Assembly (NCBI GenBank): GCA_004802705.1
Contig: SGPL01000080.1
Location: 19,876 to 83,875 of the forward strand
DNA length: 64,000 bases
Direction: 5' to 3'
Source: Bondarzewia mesenterica
Lineage: Eukaryota > Basidiomycota > Agaricomycetes > Russulales > Bondarzewiaceae
Positions 47,130-57,806 of the stretch are shown in pieces. The notes under the pieces are model-generated. The model saw only the letters and a program-made list of their open reading frames with translations. It did not search any database and was not told the origin of the DNA. A program made the translations under genes and the position numbers. Position 1 is the stretch's first letter. Each line of letters begins with the position of its first letter.

Positions 47130-49290
47130 CGCAGCTGCGCTGCAATCCTCCACTAGTCCTTCAAAAGCTCGAAGGAGTGCAAATCCATCTCTCAGTCTCC
47201 TGCAATTATATCGAGGGCCTTACAATACTCAAGGATAACTAAAGCATGTCAAATGTCAAATTCCAGCACGTGGCAATGTCATTGAGCATGAGATGCTGCT
47301 TGAGCCTGAGCTTGTTGAGATGGTTATACTAGCTGGGCAAAAGCTTGATCGTTGAATGAATGATCTTGTAAGCAAGTTTTTGGAGCTCAAATTGAAGTTA
47401 GCTGAATTTTAATCTCAAAAGCAAATTTATAAATCTTCATCAAGACGAGCTAGACAGGCGTGATGCTTTCATGCAGCACCTTGTACTCTTACTGCGACAG
47501 TAGCTGCATCTCATCTATCAAGCCCTCTATGTTATCATTGTCCTCATTACCTGGCAATACACCCAATTCAGCTTCACCACCTCTTCTAACTCTAACTCTG
47601 TGGCCAACTCCTAAAGGAGCCTTTGAGTGCTGATGAGTGAATTATCAATCTGCGCCTTGCCTTTTGGCACATCAAACTATTTTAATCGGCTCTTTACGAC
47701 TAGGTTGACAATGTGCAAGAAGCATCATGTTCAGTTTGCCTCACTAAAAAAAATTGGGAAGGAGCATACTTAGTTCAGCAATCATAGTTTTATTGTTTGA
47801 GGCATTGTCATAGGTGATACTGAGTGTCTGCCAAACAATATAGATAAGTATATTCACAGATATCAAATTAGATGTCAACTCACCTTGTCCTTGATGGCAA
47901 AGTCTTGCAGAATCTCTGTAAATACTTCAGCAAGATTCTCACCAGAGTGCGATTGATGTATGAAAATAGTAAGTGGCATTCTGAATGAATCATGTAGTGA
48001 GGCTTACTTTTGCGACCTTCTTGATATCTAATAAGATGCAGATCAGGATGCCATCATACTCAAGATGGACCATTATGGCCACAAATGCATAATGATTGGG
48101 TGAACTCCAAGCATTTGTTGTGAAATTCAATGTGCCCTCATATTTTTGATGTTAAGTAAGCTTAAAATATTATTCACATATTGGCAGTCATTGATCTCCT
48201 CACCTGTAGCATCTTTAAGATCTGTTTATGACAATTTACAAAGATGAGTCGCACATCTCGAGAGATAGTTGAAGGTGATGGTATGTAATGTTCTGGTCTC
48301 TCTGTCTTTATGAGATAATTAAAACCTTGATCATTAATAATATTGAATGGTTACAGGCTTTGACACCCAATGAACAATTTTAGTCTTGTATTGCAATATC
48401 AAATATACGTAAATTTGAATATTTGATAAAAACTGACCTCATCTCTGATTTTGTGTATTGTCTATATGAGTACATAACTTTCCCCTTCCCTTTTTGCTCA
48501 AATACCTCTATAATAATTTTTATTCTATAGAGTCTTGACAATAGAATCACATGCATCATCTGCTATCTTGAAAGACATAACATCTTCAAGGATAGCACTT
48601 CTCCAGTAAGAAGCAATATGCTTATACATGTTATTTGTGGATGTTGTATTGGCTTTATCTAGGTAACATCAGATCTGCTTCTTACAACTCTTGCTGAGGC
48701 ACTTGAATGAGTGGCAATAGTGCCCTACAATGTATTCAATCATAGGCTTTGATTCAAAAAAAGCATAGATGAGTGATGTTCAATGCTTTGCCAGCTGGTC
48801 TGCATACACAAATGTGAGATAAATAACTGACAATCTCTTTTGCTGCAGTCTAAGATCTCACTGAGCTCAACATTTGAATTTTCTGGCTTTGATGACTCCA
48901 CCTTCTCACTCAGTGTGCTCTCTGATTCTGTTCCACTCTCATCAATATCTATCACTTCTGCACTAACATGCAACACAATCTCCTCATCTTTAGTTTGGAC
49001 TATCGTGCAATGATTAGATTATAGTAATAATGGTGCTAGAGTGCTTGTTTATGTAGTTGAGAAGTAAGGCTTGGCTTGATGTTGCATGAGAGGTTACATT
49101 TAGTGTCAACATTTTTGACACCTCAATTGTTAGCTGGATATGATGCCACTTGATAGGATTTGAGGCTGCTGTTGGTGGATCAACAGCTCTCTGCTTTTCA
49201 GTTAGCTTTGATTGATGACTGATATGACATATTGAGTGGGCAAAAGCTTTGGAGGTAGATAGCATGATGAAAATAGACTGCAAGAAGCTG
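47130..49290 (-). pseudogene. hAT-family transposase, decayed
   Basis: Read on the minus strand. The N-terminal part (49290-48740) gives HQSKLTEKQRAVDPPTAASN, STIITII, TKDEEIVLHVSAEVIDIDES and GTESE. Then, after a frame change, come a BED-type zinc finger region YAFFESKPMIEYIVGHYCHS and FKCLSKSCKKQI*CYLDKAN, TSTNNMYKHIASYW (Cys2/His2 pattern). Around 47830-47690 the RNase H-like part reads ITYDNASNNKTMIAELSMLL PN, then EAN*T*CFLHIVNLVVKS and K*FDVPKGKAQ. The three stops fall where CGA, CGA and CAG are expected (ANRTRCFLHIVNLV, KQFDVPK), so they are C-to-T changes. The dimerisation domain is not recognisable. Several frameshifts are present. Clearly inactive. Confidence 0.85.
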
Positions 49291-49357
49291 ATAGATATTA
49301 TGTTTATAGTTTTAAGAATTAACTTTGAGGATAAGAAGTCAACCAGTACTGAGATCC

Positions 49358-50379
49358 ACATCTGCAAAAACCTTACTTGCGAATAAGATATTATAAGATG
49401 TAATAACAATCAATAAGTAATTCTCTGTTTTAACTTATCTCTCCTTTTCGATTGTAGTCTAATGCGCAGCAAATAAGCAGCAAATAAGTATGCAACAAAT
49501 CATTATCAAATAAGCCTAATTTATTATTAATGTAAGAGTAAAATTAATTTTCATTCTTACCTTCACTTATCCTTTATCATCTTTCAATTTTGACTTTTTG
49601 CCCTTTTTTGCTATTTGCCAGGTTTGAACCCAAGGCCTCTTGCACTTCACTTCTTTTAAATACTACCTCATCACTCTTAACCACTACACTACTTCAACTT
49701 GTAATTATTATCCCACATATCTTTATATATACACCTCAATCTGACTGATAACAAAATTTCACAACTGCCTAACATTATTGGCTATTATCAATTTTCATGC
49801 ATCAACCCTATACATAATATACATTATCAAAAAGGTCTTGATGAGAAGAGCTAAAATCTGAGGACTTTTCATTGATAATTACTTTGACTTAGTCAATAAA
49901 TGCAAAACTTAATAATNACTACACTNATCAATATTAACCATANAACTATGCTTTGGTCAGTTATATTTATGCTCAATTGTGATTAGAATATTAATATTGT
50001 GAGTTAATGATAGTTGTTAAGCTCAGCTACTATATTTTAAAGCTTCAACACTTTGCCAATTCAGCTAATAGCTCACTCATATGTCAAAAATTAGCTCAAA
50101 AATAGCATTTAAGGCTGCTCAAAAATTTGATCATAAATATTTTTTATTGCTTAAAAATGAGGTTTAAACTAAATTAGATAAAGAAATTATATTTTACTTT
50201 AAAACTATTGTTTCATCATTCATTGATTATATTACAAAAAGTAATTTGCTTTCAATTAGATATGAATAAGCATTAAATTAGATATAAATTAGCATCAAAT
50301 TAAAATACAAGAAAAAAAACTAAAATAAAATAAATAAGTATAAATAACATCTTATTAGCAAGTGAGGTTTTTGCAGATG
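49358..50379 (-). mobile_element. Inverted-repeat element copy 1 with internal tRNA-like module
   Basis: About 1.02 kb bounded by inverted ends: CATCTGCAAAAACCT.ACTT at 49359 and its complement AAGT.AGGTTTTTGCAGATG ending at 50379, matching for about 33 bp with two or three mismatches. It is homologous along most of its length to 51840-52769. Inside, on the minus strand, lies a Pol III-like module: A-box-like TAGTGGTTAAGAG (49674-49686) and B box GGTTCAAACC (49621-49630). No coding sequence. No convincing target duplication. It abuts the hAT relic on its left and the GDSGS protease-like gene on its right. Confidence 0.7.
49617..49692 (-). repeat. tRNA-derived (SINE-like) module, copy 1
   Basis: On the minus strand GTAGTGTAGTGGTTAAGAG is followed about 45 nt later by GGTTCAAACCTGGC, the A and B boxes of a Pol III promoter. 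The B box lacks the usual G of GGTTCGAACC (G to A, again at CpG). No cloverleaf with an anticodon arm could be folded by eye, so it is not called a tRNA gene. Confidence 0.65.
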
Positions 50380-51178
50380 TTGAGCGCCAGTTAGAGTATG
50401 CTAAGCAGAAGGATGAGGAGGACATTGAGGTGGAGCAGAATCAGGTCCTGTCTCAGTTGGAGGTGGCAAGGAAGGTGATTGGAGCTCTCGAAAAGTTTCA
50501 CACAGACACCTCTAGAGGCTGGAAGAAGTGGGAGAACTGTATCCTTGGCTATGTCATTCTATCTCCTCTTATCGGCTTTAACGTTGGAGAGGAAGGGTTT
50601 ACAGAGAACTGGGCAGTGATTGAGATCGATGATTTTAAAGTTGACTTGACCAACTTTGTTGAAAATATTATTGACCTTGGCATCACCATCCCTGTTGACA
50701 AGTTTACAGCTTGTACCCCCACCCTGCCAACCTGCCTTCATTCAAGTATCCAGCAAACCATCTCCTTAAGGTCTCTGGCACTATCTCAGACAGGGAGATG
50801 TGGAAGCCCAGCCCAAAGACCCTCGACCATGACAACAACTCATGCATTATGGTCATCAAGCGTGGCAACGCCTCTGACCTTACCATCAGATGCCTCAACA
50901 CCATTCGTTTGATCACTAGGGTATACCTCAAGAGCCAGCCTGGTCAGATGTCGAAGGAGGTCATCATTTTGTCTCGCAACTCCAAGTCAGGTGCCTTTTC
51001 CAGGCCTGGTGACTCTGGCTCAGCTGTTATTGATGGCAAGGGTAGGCTTGCTGGCTTGCTCACTGGTGGTGCTGGAGATACTGAAGTGTCCGATTGCACC
51101 TACCTTACCTCTATCAACTTTCTTTTCAAGTGCATATTAGAGTACAGTCTCAAGGCTAACCTCTACCCCTCCTTGTGA
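50380..51178 (+). pseudogene. GDSGS serine-protease-like protein of a basidiomycete family, 5'-truncated and frameshifted
   Basis: The frame enters from the inverted-repeat element and reads VFADVERQLEYAKQKDEEDI, a helical region VLSQLEVARKVIGALEKFH, then WENCILGYVILSPLIGFNV and ENWAVIEIDDFKVDLTNF. Near 50708-50712 the frame shifts by one and continues YPHPANLPSFKYPANHLLKV, SCIMVIKRGNASDLTIRCLN, and AFSRPGDSGSAVIDGKGRLA. GDSGS is the nucleophile motif of chymotrypsin-fold proteases. I recall a conserved Agaricomycete family of uncharacterised proteins with exactly this order (coiled linker, ELDAAKF-like block, YP-rich block, GDSGS). The N-terminal half with the expected catalytic His is missing, apparently cut off by the element. 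Stop TGA at 51176-51178. GC is higher than the flanks. Not functional as read. Confidence 0.7.
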
Positions 51179-51452
51179 TAGTTGCTGTGGTATCAACCCC
51201 TTATCTCCTCTTACTTGATCGCTTGTGATGTACTTCTACATGATACGCTGTTGTGAAATGACATTGTTATATTGCATGTTTTTACTTAAGCCCCTTCTTC
51301 TGTTCATGTGGTCACTCATTATATTTCCTCCTCATACAAAATCTGACACTGGGCATCCTATAGGCACACATGCAAGAAAAAACCAAGCACAATCACTGAC
51401 ATCTCCTTGCGCCTGGCCGAGAGTATCCAAGACCTCAAATTAGACCAACAGC
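51179..51452. other. 3' flank between convergent pseudogenes
   Basis: About 270 bp of non-coding sequence between the GDSGS relic (plus) and the 3' end of the MUB1-like relic (minus). No zinc-finger (MYND) coding sequence, expected next in MUB1, is found here. Confidence 0.5.
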
Positions 51453-51839
51453 TCATGCTGACGTGCAAAGCCATCTCGTGCACATTGACCGCCTTTTCAC
51501 AACCAAGAGGGAATAAGATGACGATGATGACGGCTCCTTGCCAGGACTGACATTGGATGGTCCAGCAGTAGCAGAATTAATTAAAGCCTGAGCCGCACCC
51601 AGATGCTCACCTACTCTGAGGGTGGCCAATGCAGGATGGAAGCTAGTGCGTGGCTTGTAAAATGCTTGCCATACGTGCAGGTACTTGCTGAGATAAGCCA
51701 AGAGCTGCAAACTCAGCAGTACATCCTCATCGTCATATAGTCCCATATCTAGCTCTCTATGGTGATAGTGATGATGCCCATGCCCAGATGCTCGCACAGT
51801 GGCGATACCATCCGCTATGATAGTTGGAACCCCGCGCGC

Positions 51840-52769
51840 CATCAGAGAAAATACAACCTGTAAATAACATGTAATAACAATTCATAACAGCTAATTCTAA
51901 AATCTCTGTTATTAGTTATCCCCTCTTGGTAACCGATGTATTATTACTTAATAATCCATTGCCAACAAAGCATGGCTTTAATATTTAATGCAACATTAAA
52001 ATTAATTCCGATGTTTTCTCTTTTTTTCATTTTTGCCATCTGCCAGGTTTGAACCCAAGGCCCTTTGCATTCCACTTTTCTAGTAGACCTTACTTACTCT
52101 TTTAACCACTACACCATTTTATCTTATAATTTGTACCTCAATATCGTCCTTTATAGAGCTCAAACTGACTTATACTTTTTTATATTTGCTTGCTATCAAT
52201 GGCTACTGTCATTTCTCATGCATTAACCCTATGCATATTATACATCATCAGAAAGCTATTAATGAGAAGAGTTCAGATTTGATATTTTTANTTAANAACT
52301 AGCTTTGACTTAATCAATAAATGCAAAAACTTCATCAAATGCTGTGTGTAGTAAAAACTGCTTTTACAACAGTTGATCAGCTGTAAAGTTTATTGTATAT
52401 TGCTCAATATTATTCTACATTAGCTTTATTTATTAAGATTTTGCTTATAAGTAGCTTCAGTTAATCATGTGTGATCAATATCAATTATGCAACATGCTTA
52501 GAGTGAGGTTGTGCATATCATCATTTTAAACTGGTATTAATATTAATATTGCTTATAAATGATATTTATATAAGTTTCATATTAAAAAATCACATTTTAA
52601 CTGAAAAGAATGTTCCATCATTCACTGTTTATATAGTAAAAAAATTAGCTTTCAATTACATACTAATTAGATTAAATTATAATTTAAAAATTTGAGTAAC
52701 TAAAAATTACAATAATTACAACAATTATATACAATTACATGTTATTTACATGTTAGAGTTTTCCTGATG
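51840..52769 (-). mobile_element. Inverted-repeat element copy 2, inserted in the MUB1-like pseudogene
   Basis: 930 bp. Left end CATCAGAGAAAATAC..CCTG TAAATAACATGTAAT and the complement of the right end CATCAGGAAAACTCTAACA TGTAAATAACATGTAAT agree for about 36 bp; the innermost 17 bp (TGTAAATAACATGTAAT) are perfect. The interior is homologous to copy 1, including the tRNA-like module. It separates two halves of the MUB1-like coding sequence. On the minus strand its ends read GTAAAT at the start and TTTACAG at the finish, so it carries splice-site-like termini in the host gene's sense. No clear target duplication. Confidence 0.75.
52042..52112 (-). repeat. tRNA-derived (SINE-like) module, copy 2
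   Basis: The same module as in copy 1: A-box-like AGTGGTTAAAAGAG (about 52097-52110) and B box GGTTCAAACC (52046-52055) on the minus strand. Confidence 0.6.
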
Positions 52770-54382
52770 CTGCAATGGCAAGAAGGGGCAGATTCCTCTG
52801 CATGAGAGCATTCAGTCTTACAGGAGTATCCTCTTCCCCATTGCTTTCCCGATACGCCCTACCAGCAGTCTCAAGAGTCGTGAATGGCAGATTGGTATAT
52901 ATAGCGTGTGGTGTAAGGTCATTTCTCCCATGCCTGGCTCCCTCATCAGGACACACCATTCTCGCAGTCTCTATGGCTCCAGAGGCACTAGGAGGTGCCC
53001 CCATCACAAAATCATCATTCAGCTCCAACGACACAATTCTATCCTCGATGCTAGCACCTTCCCCACCGACATTCTGATCGTGATCGATGATGATGTGTGC
53101 ATCCATGTTCAGCTCTAATGAGGCACTAGTTGCCGTCTGCATCGTCACATTTGACACAATACCGACCGCCCTTCTCATGTGTGGTGATGTCTGTAGAGGA
53201 CGCGAGATGGCCACAGGCTTAGGTGATGGTGAGGTGTCTGTAGTCTCACGTGACTGATCGCAGTCCATGTCTACATCGGCATCATCTTCTGTCTCAGTTT
53301 CAGCTCGAGAAGTATTCATAGAAGTCGAGGGAGAGATGACAGTACCTTAGTGATCGTGTGTGCAAAAATTGCATCGTGGGTAGATGATGATGGCCGTGTC
53401 CCATATTGGCCTTGTGACAATAGTTCCACTGTGATCTCACCCAGGCACCTCAACAGTGCCCATCGGCATATTGGATCCAGCTGGTGTTGCGTTGGTAGAT
53501 GTATCCATAGAGGTATCTGCATCAGTATCAACAGAAATAGCAGAAGGGGGATCAGAGATGGGGGTAGAGGAACTGAGAACAGAGATGTTTTCTTGAGTAA
53601 CCATAGAGGTATCAGGTGTTGCAGTTATATCCATCGACTCATCCTGAAACAACATGTCCCTCTTTAAAAGGATTGACAAAAAAGAAAGACAAATAATTAT
53701 TTACCGCAACATCATCTTCCACAGGAGTCATCTCGTGCTCTGATATGTGCTCAGTCTCTACGAGACAACAGAAGTGCTTATGCAAGCTCTGCAACTTGCT
53801 CCCTAGATCTTTACTCTGTCTGCACTTGCTGTCATGCAATACACTGCTCTCTAGATTCCCGTGGCATCCCCGATGTACTCGAGCTCAGACCAACCGTGAA
53901 CCCCTTATTGGCTGGCCATGCCTCAAGGATGCATTCAACAACATCCATGTTCCAGCCTACATGATTCTACTGCGAATTGGTTCACTCCCATGAATGCCAA
54001 TGTTGATGACACACTAAAATGCGAGAGAAAATCAGTGGGCAGCATGTTTGTTGAAAGATTTGGGGTTGAGGATCAGAAGGGGCTTTGATGAGTGATGGTT
54101 CAATGGTAAGAGGCCATAAAGCACCACTGAATTCTCGAGCGATGGAGAAGATATACAGAACTTGTAAAAAATACAGACAAGACATTCGAGCCTGCCATCC
54201 ATAGTCATGATTTCACATATTCGAGGGGAGGTAGCTGTTAAATAGGTCAAGTGTGACAGAGAATTGAAGAGGGGGAGGGGAGAGTTCATATCAAGGGCTG
54301 CATGATCCAAGATGGATTTAAGTAGCAACAAAAAGACAGAGGAAATGATTATGGACCTTGTCTATCATACAGCTGAGAAGAG

Positions 54383-55950
54383 ATGCANACNGANNCCCTG
54401 TTCTGNAGGGGGNAGGNGAAGTTTGATTCNCGCATGGATGTATATTTCCAATTGTTCNGAGAGGTTGTCNNTNGGCACAGTGCTCCTGATGCTGCTGCAG
54501 AAGNTAATGAGGAGGNNGATGGAGAGACTGAAGAGAAAGGTCAGGGTAANGGTNAAGATAAAGATAAAGNCAAANGTAAGGATGCCATGNGCGGAGAGAA
54601 GAAGAATAGTCAACAAAAAGCAAAGGAGGTTCANGGTGCGGCTNGATTTGCCGAGGCTTGTCAGCNCTATTCTGACTGGTGTTGATCNNGCCATGCCTTT
54701 TNCTCNGTTCNGTNGTGCTGATGTCGAGTATGTCACCTCTATTGTACGTAATANNTNTNTCTGTTGGGAATTCATCTAACTAACGGTGTTGCAGATTTGA
54801 GAGACATATTAACATCACACTTCAAGCCCTCACGCTCATTCAGCACATCATCGCATCTCTCCCATCTTCACCTGCATTGTCAACGAAGTCCCTGTCGTCA
54901 GCCGCCATTGCTTCTCGCTACTTCCGCACACTATACACCACTCTTCTTGATCCACACCTCTACACGTCGTCCAAGCAAGCGATGTACCTGAACTTGCTCT
55001 TCAAGAGCTCGAAGAGCGATTCTGTCAGGTATTGGCTGCTGGTTTTAGTGGGCCAGAATTCGTTGCTGGAGAGTTGTGGCTCCTTGGAGAGGCATGTTTT
55101 ACATGTCGTTTGAGATGTTACAAGTATTGACGGGTTATATCTAAATTCTCAGCTGTTTAACACCGTACCCAGTTTGACATCCATGGTTGACAAGTCAAAT
55201 GAAGCTGTATCATCGACCGACGAGTCACAAAAATATGACCCGCGCAAGTGGGATCCCCAATATGCTCACGCATCATCGTCACCTCTTTGGGAATTGATAT
55301 GCTTTCACCTGAAATGATCCACAGCAATTATCTTGATAGCACCTCATCGTCAGACACCTCTCCTTCATCATGCACACCCAACCCTGTCCCTCCTCGCTCG
55401 CCAACTCTTAGCCCATCAGCCTCTCACGACGAGCCCAGACCTATCTCTGCACACCCTCACCCACTTCCTTGACCACTTCGTGTACAAAAACCCAAAGAAG
55501 GTCAAGCCAAAAGGCGCGAGCGCCATGCAGCCCATGGCCGCTGTCAAAGGGGACGGCGTGCGAAGGATAAGAGGTCAGGTGCAGGAAGCGCCAGTCAATG
55601 AGGAGCGATGGTGGAGGCAGAACGAAGGCAGTGTGCCCGCTGATCAGGTATGTTCTTTCATCTTCCCTTTTTTTGAGACAGCTTTTTCTTACCAGTTGGC
55701 CCCCATGTTACGCAGGTCTTCTTCCTCAGCTACTTCTCACAAAAACATGAGAAGGAAAGGGCTAAGGCTGCGAAAGCGGACAAACGGAAGAACAGGAAAG
55801 ATGATTCTGATGCAGAGCAAGAATCAGGAATGGACGGTGAGGAGGTGGAAGTCGAGGAAGCTGAAGGGCAATTGGACGAGGATAGTGATGCCGAAGAGGC
55901 CGAAATATGGAAGGTCGGTCTCTCATTCATAGGCTGGAAACTATCAGGAG
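54383..55950 (+). pseudogene. MAK21: Truncated MAK21/NOC1 (CBF/MAK21 family) copy
   Basis: Plus-strand blocks in order across several frames: SRMDVYFQLF.EVV near 54440, QKAKEV.GAA.FAEACQ, LVS.ILTGVD.AMPF, then NITLQALTLIQHIIASLPSS, LSSAAIASRYFRTLYTTLLD, PHLYTSSKQAMYLNLLFKSS, VLAAGFSGPEFVAGELWLLG. Next YDPRKWDPQYAHASSSPLWE, SLHARQLLAHQPLTTSPDLS, LDHFVYKNPKKVKPKG and FSQKHEKERAKAAKADKRKN with an acidic end. These are the core blocks of MAK21/NOC1, which acts in 60S ribosome subunit assembly. The N-terminal half (about 450 residues) and the last residues are missing; frameshifts occur near 54760 and 55050, and the segment between FKSSKSDSV and VLAAG is shortened. YDPRKW replaces the usual YDPRKR (CGG to TGG). 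Many n between 54387 and 54760. It cannot make a functional protein as read. Confidence 0.82.
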
Positions 55951-55977
55951 ATACTTTCATGAATACCGCACTCGCCT

Positions 55978-57806
55978 TCAGAAGCCATAGATGACCTCCC
56001 CTTCGACCTCCCCTTCTTTGCTCTCATTCACTCTTCTGACAACCCATCTCATGTTCCCTCCATCCTTACCCTCCTCTCGGCTGGTGATAATAGCCTTCCA
56101 GCCTCCGTACACCAACACCTTCAACCGTGGGCAAGCGCGTGCAAGTCTCTGGATACGGTCATTATTCTCTTGTATCTTGTACTGAAAGTACGGTGGGTTG
56201 AGATAGACGAGGTGGCTAGCTGCGATGGTTTGCAGAGAGGGAAACAGCATGTAAAGTGCACACCATCCATTCTGAAGAAGTTCAAATGAGAATTCAAACC
56301 GCAGTAATATTCAGGGGATCACTAACAATATCCGACAGGAGCTCCGACGCACCAGCCCTGACATCCAGCCTTGTTAGGTGTGGTGTCACCATTGCGAGTA
56401 TGTCCAGCTGCTGAATGTCTGATTGATGGATCACACTCAGATGCCTGATGGACGGACACGCCCGTAACTGCACAAGGAATTGGGTTTTCCATGGTGAGGG
56501 AATAGGGATGTTCTTGTCTTCTACAGGATCTTCTCCGTGTTCCTCCTCCCACTCGTCGTCCCAGTCAAGATAGCTCTCCAATAATGTAATCGTCTCGTGC
56601 ACCTCCACACCCAAGAGGGTCTCGATTGGATGCATGAGGAGCGCGGAGGCCTGGGCTGAGGAGCATCGGAGAGTTTTCAAGCGCGGCAAAACAGGCTTCT
56701 CTTCTCCGCCATCTTCAGCACTGTGCAGCGCCTGCCCGAATTCCTCCCACGAACGTCCAGGCAGCATGCATCCAAGCGTGAGCTCCTCGATCCCCGGATG
56801 GGCCCTTAAGAATTATGCGAGCAAGGCTGATGAACATCCCAAACCACTGGTGATTCGAAGGGTGTGCAGGCAAGGCCATAACGCATGTGAGAGGAGATGC
56901 GAGACAGAAGCGGTATCGATGTGGCGAAAGAGTTGAAGAGAAAGAGAAAGAGACTGAATGGCTCATTCAATGTTTTATGCTCTCATTGGGAGATTAACGG
57001 ATCTTGTCTGCTCACCTCAAGATCGGGACAATTATTCTCGAGCATGTCGACGAGGGGTGTCACGTCNNGCTCTTCATTCAGATCTTCTAGTGCTGATGAG
57101 TGCAGTTTGAGGGTTGTGAACCCACTGAGATGCAAGAACTGAACGGAAACAATAATAAAAACACCATTGAAAGGCCTTCCACGCTGAGGGAACAGAAACA
57201 ACTGACTGAATCAGAGAAGATGATCCCCTTCTTCGACCCATCGCTATTCATGCCGGACGGCAGGTCTAGGACATCTAAGTTTCTTACCGTGCCCAATCTC
57301 TGAAGTATACTCCATATGTCATCCTCACCAGTAAGGACTGGCGGGGGCACACAGTACCACGAAAACTGGTTCAAACGCACCATGCATCGGAGTGCAGATA
57401 CAAACTTAGTCTCGATCTCAACGTCCGAGGCAGCCTGCGCTCGTGCGACTGGTCTGCCAGCTTCTTCATCTGTCTCTCTCGATGACTCAGGGGACGGAGG
57501 GATCTGTTCAGCAAAGGTGTACTCATCCGGTGAGAGTGGTCAGATTTCATCTTTTAGGATGGTCAAAGAATGCACGTTGGCGGCATGCAGTTCGTCCTTC
57601 GCTAAGCGCTCCCAGAGGTGCGAGCGAAGGAAGGACACGCAGATGACGCGGAAGTTCAGGTGGTGTGGAATAACCAGTGCGGCAAGGGATCTGGAAGACT
57701 TGGACAAGGCGAGGAGGGATTTGGGGGAGGGTATTTCAGTTACAATTTCGTCTAGGATCTCGGGTGGCAGGCTGAGGAGATTGAGCTTGCGGGGGGTGGA
57801 TGTCAT
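55978..57806 (-). CDS. F-box protein with LRR-like C-terminal part; in-frame TGA in exon 1
   Basis: Start ATG at 57806: MTSTPRKLNLLSLPPEILDE, IVTEIPSPKSLLALSKSSRS LAALVIP is a typical F-box (LPxEIL..I). The reading frame then meets TGA at 57540-57542 (DEI*PLSPDEY), after which the same frame stays open for more than 70 codons (FAEQIPPSPESSRETDEEAG, FVSALRCMVRLNQFSWYC). Later exons give TVRNLDVLDLPSG, LHLSGFTTLKLHSSALEDLN (two n at 57066-57067), IEELTLGCMLPG, LPRLKTLRC, CPSIRHLSVIHQSDIQQLDI, HLTRLDVRAGASELL and LARACPRLKVLVYGGW, i.e. degenerate leucine-rich repeats. F-box proteins are substrate receptors of SCF ubiquitin ligases. The TGA most simply derives from CGA. The gene may therefore be a recent pseudogene or a strain-specific null. 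Confidence 0.7.

Larger units (their letters stand above)
51453..54289 (-). pseudogene. MUB1/SamB-type protein, decayed and interrupted by an inverted-repeat element
   Basis: Starting at 54289: MNSPLPLFNSLSHLTYLTAT, SPRICEIMTMDGRLECLV, YGLLPLNHHSSKP, NPKSFNKHAAH, then AF*CVINIGIHGSEPIRSR IM*AGTW, DVVECILEAWPANKGFTVGL and GMPRESREQ. Next A*QQVQTE*RSREQVAELA*, an intron near 53643-53703, DESMDITATPDTSMVTQ, GSNMPMGTVEVPG*DHSGTI, TRPIWD, then ETETEDDADVDMDCDQ. At LNALMQRNLPLLAIAAS the gene is split by the element at 51840-52769 and resumes ARGVPTIIADGIATVRAS, DVLLSLQLLAYLSKYLHVWQ AFYKPRTSFHPA. This block order matches basidiomycete MUB1/SamB proteins (Ubr2/Rad6-linked ubiquitination in yeast, morphogenesis in Aspergillus). 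At least six stops stand for expected Gln or Arg. The C-terminal MYND finger is absent. Confidence 0.85.
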
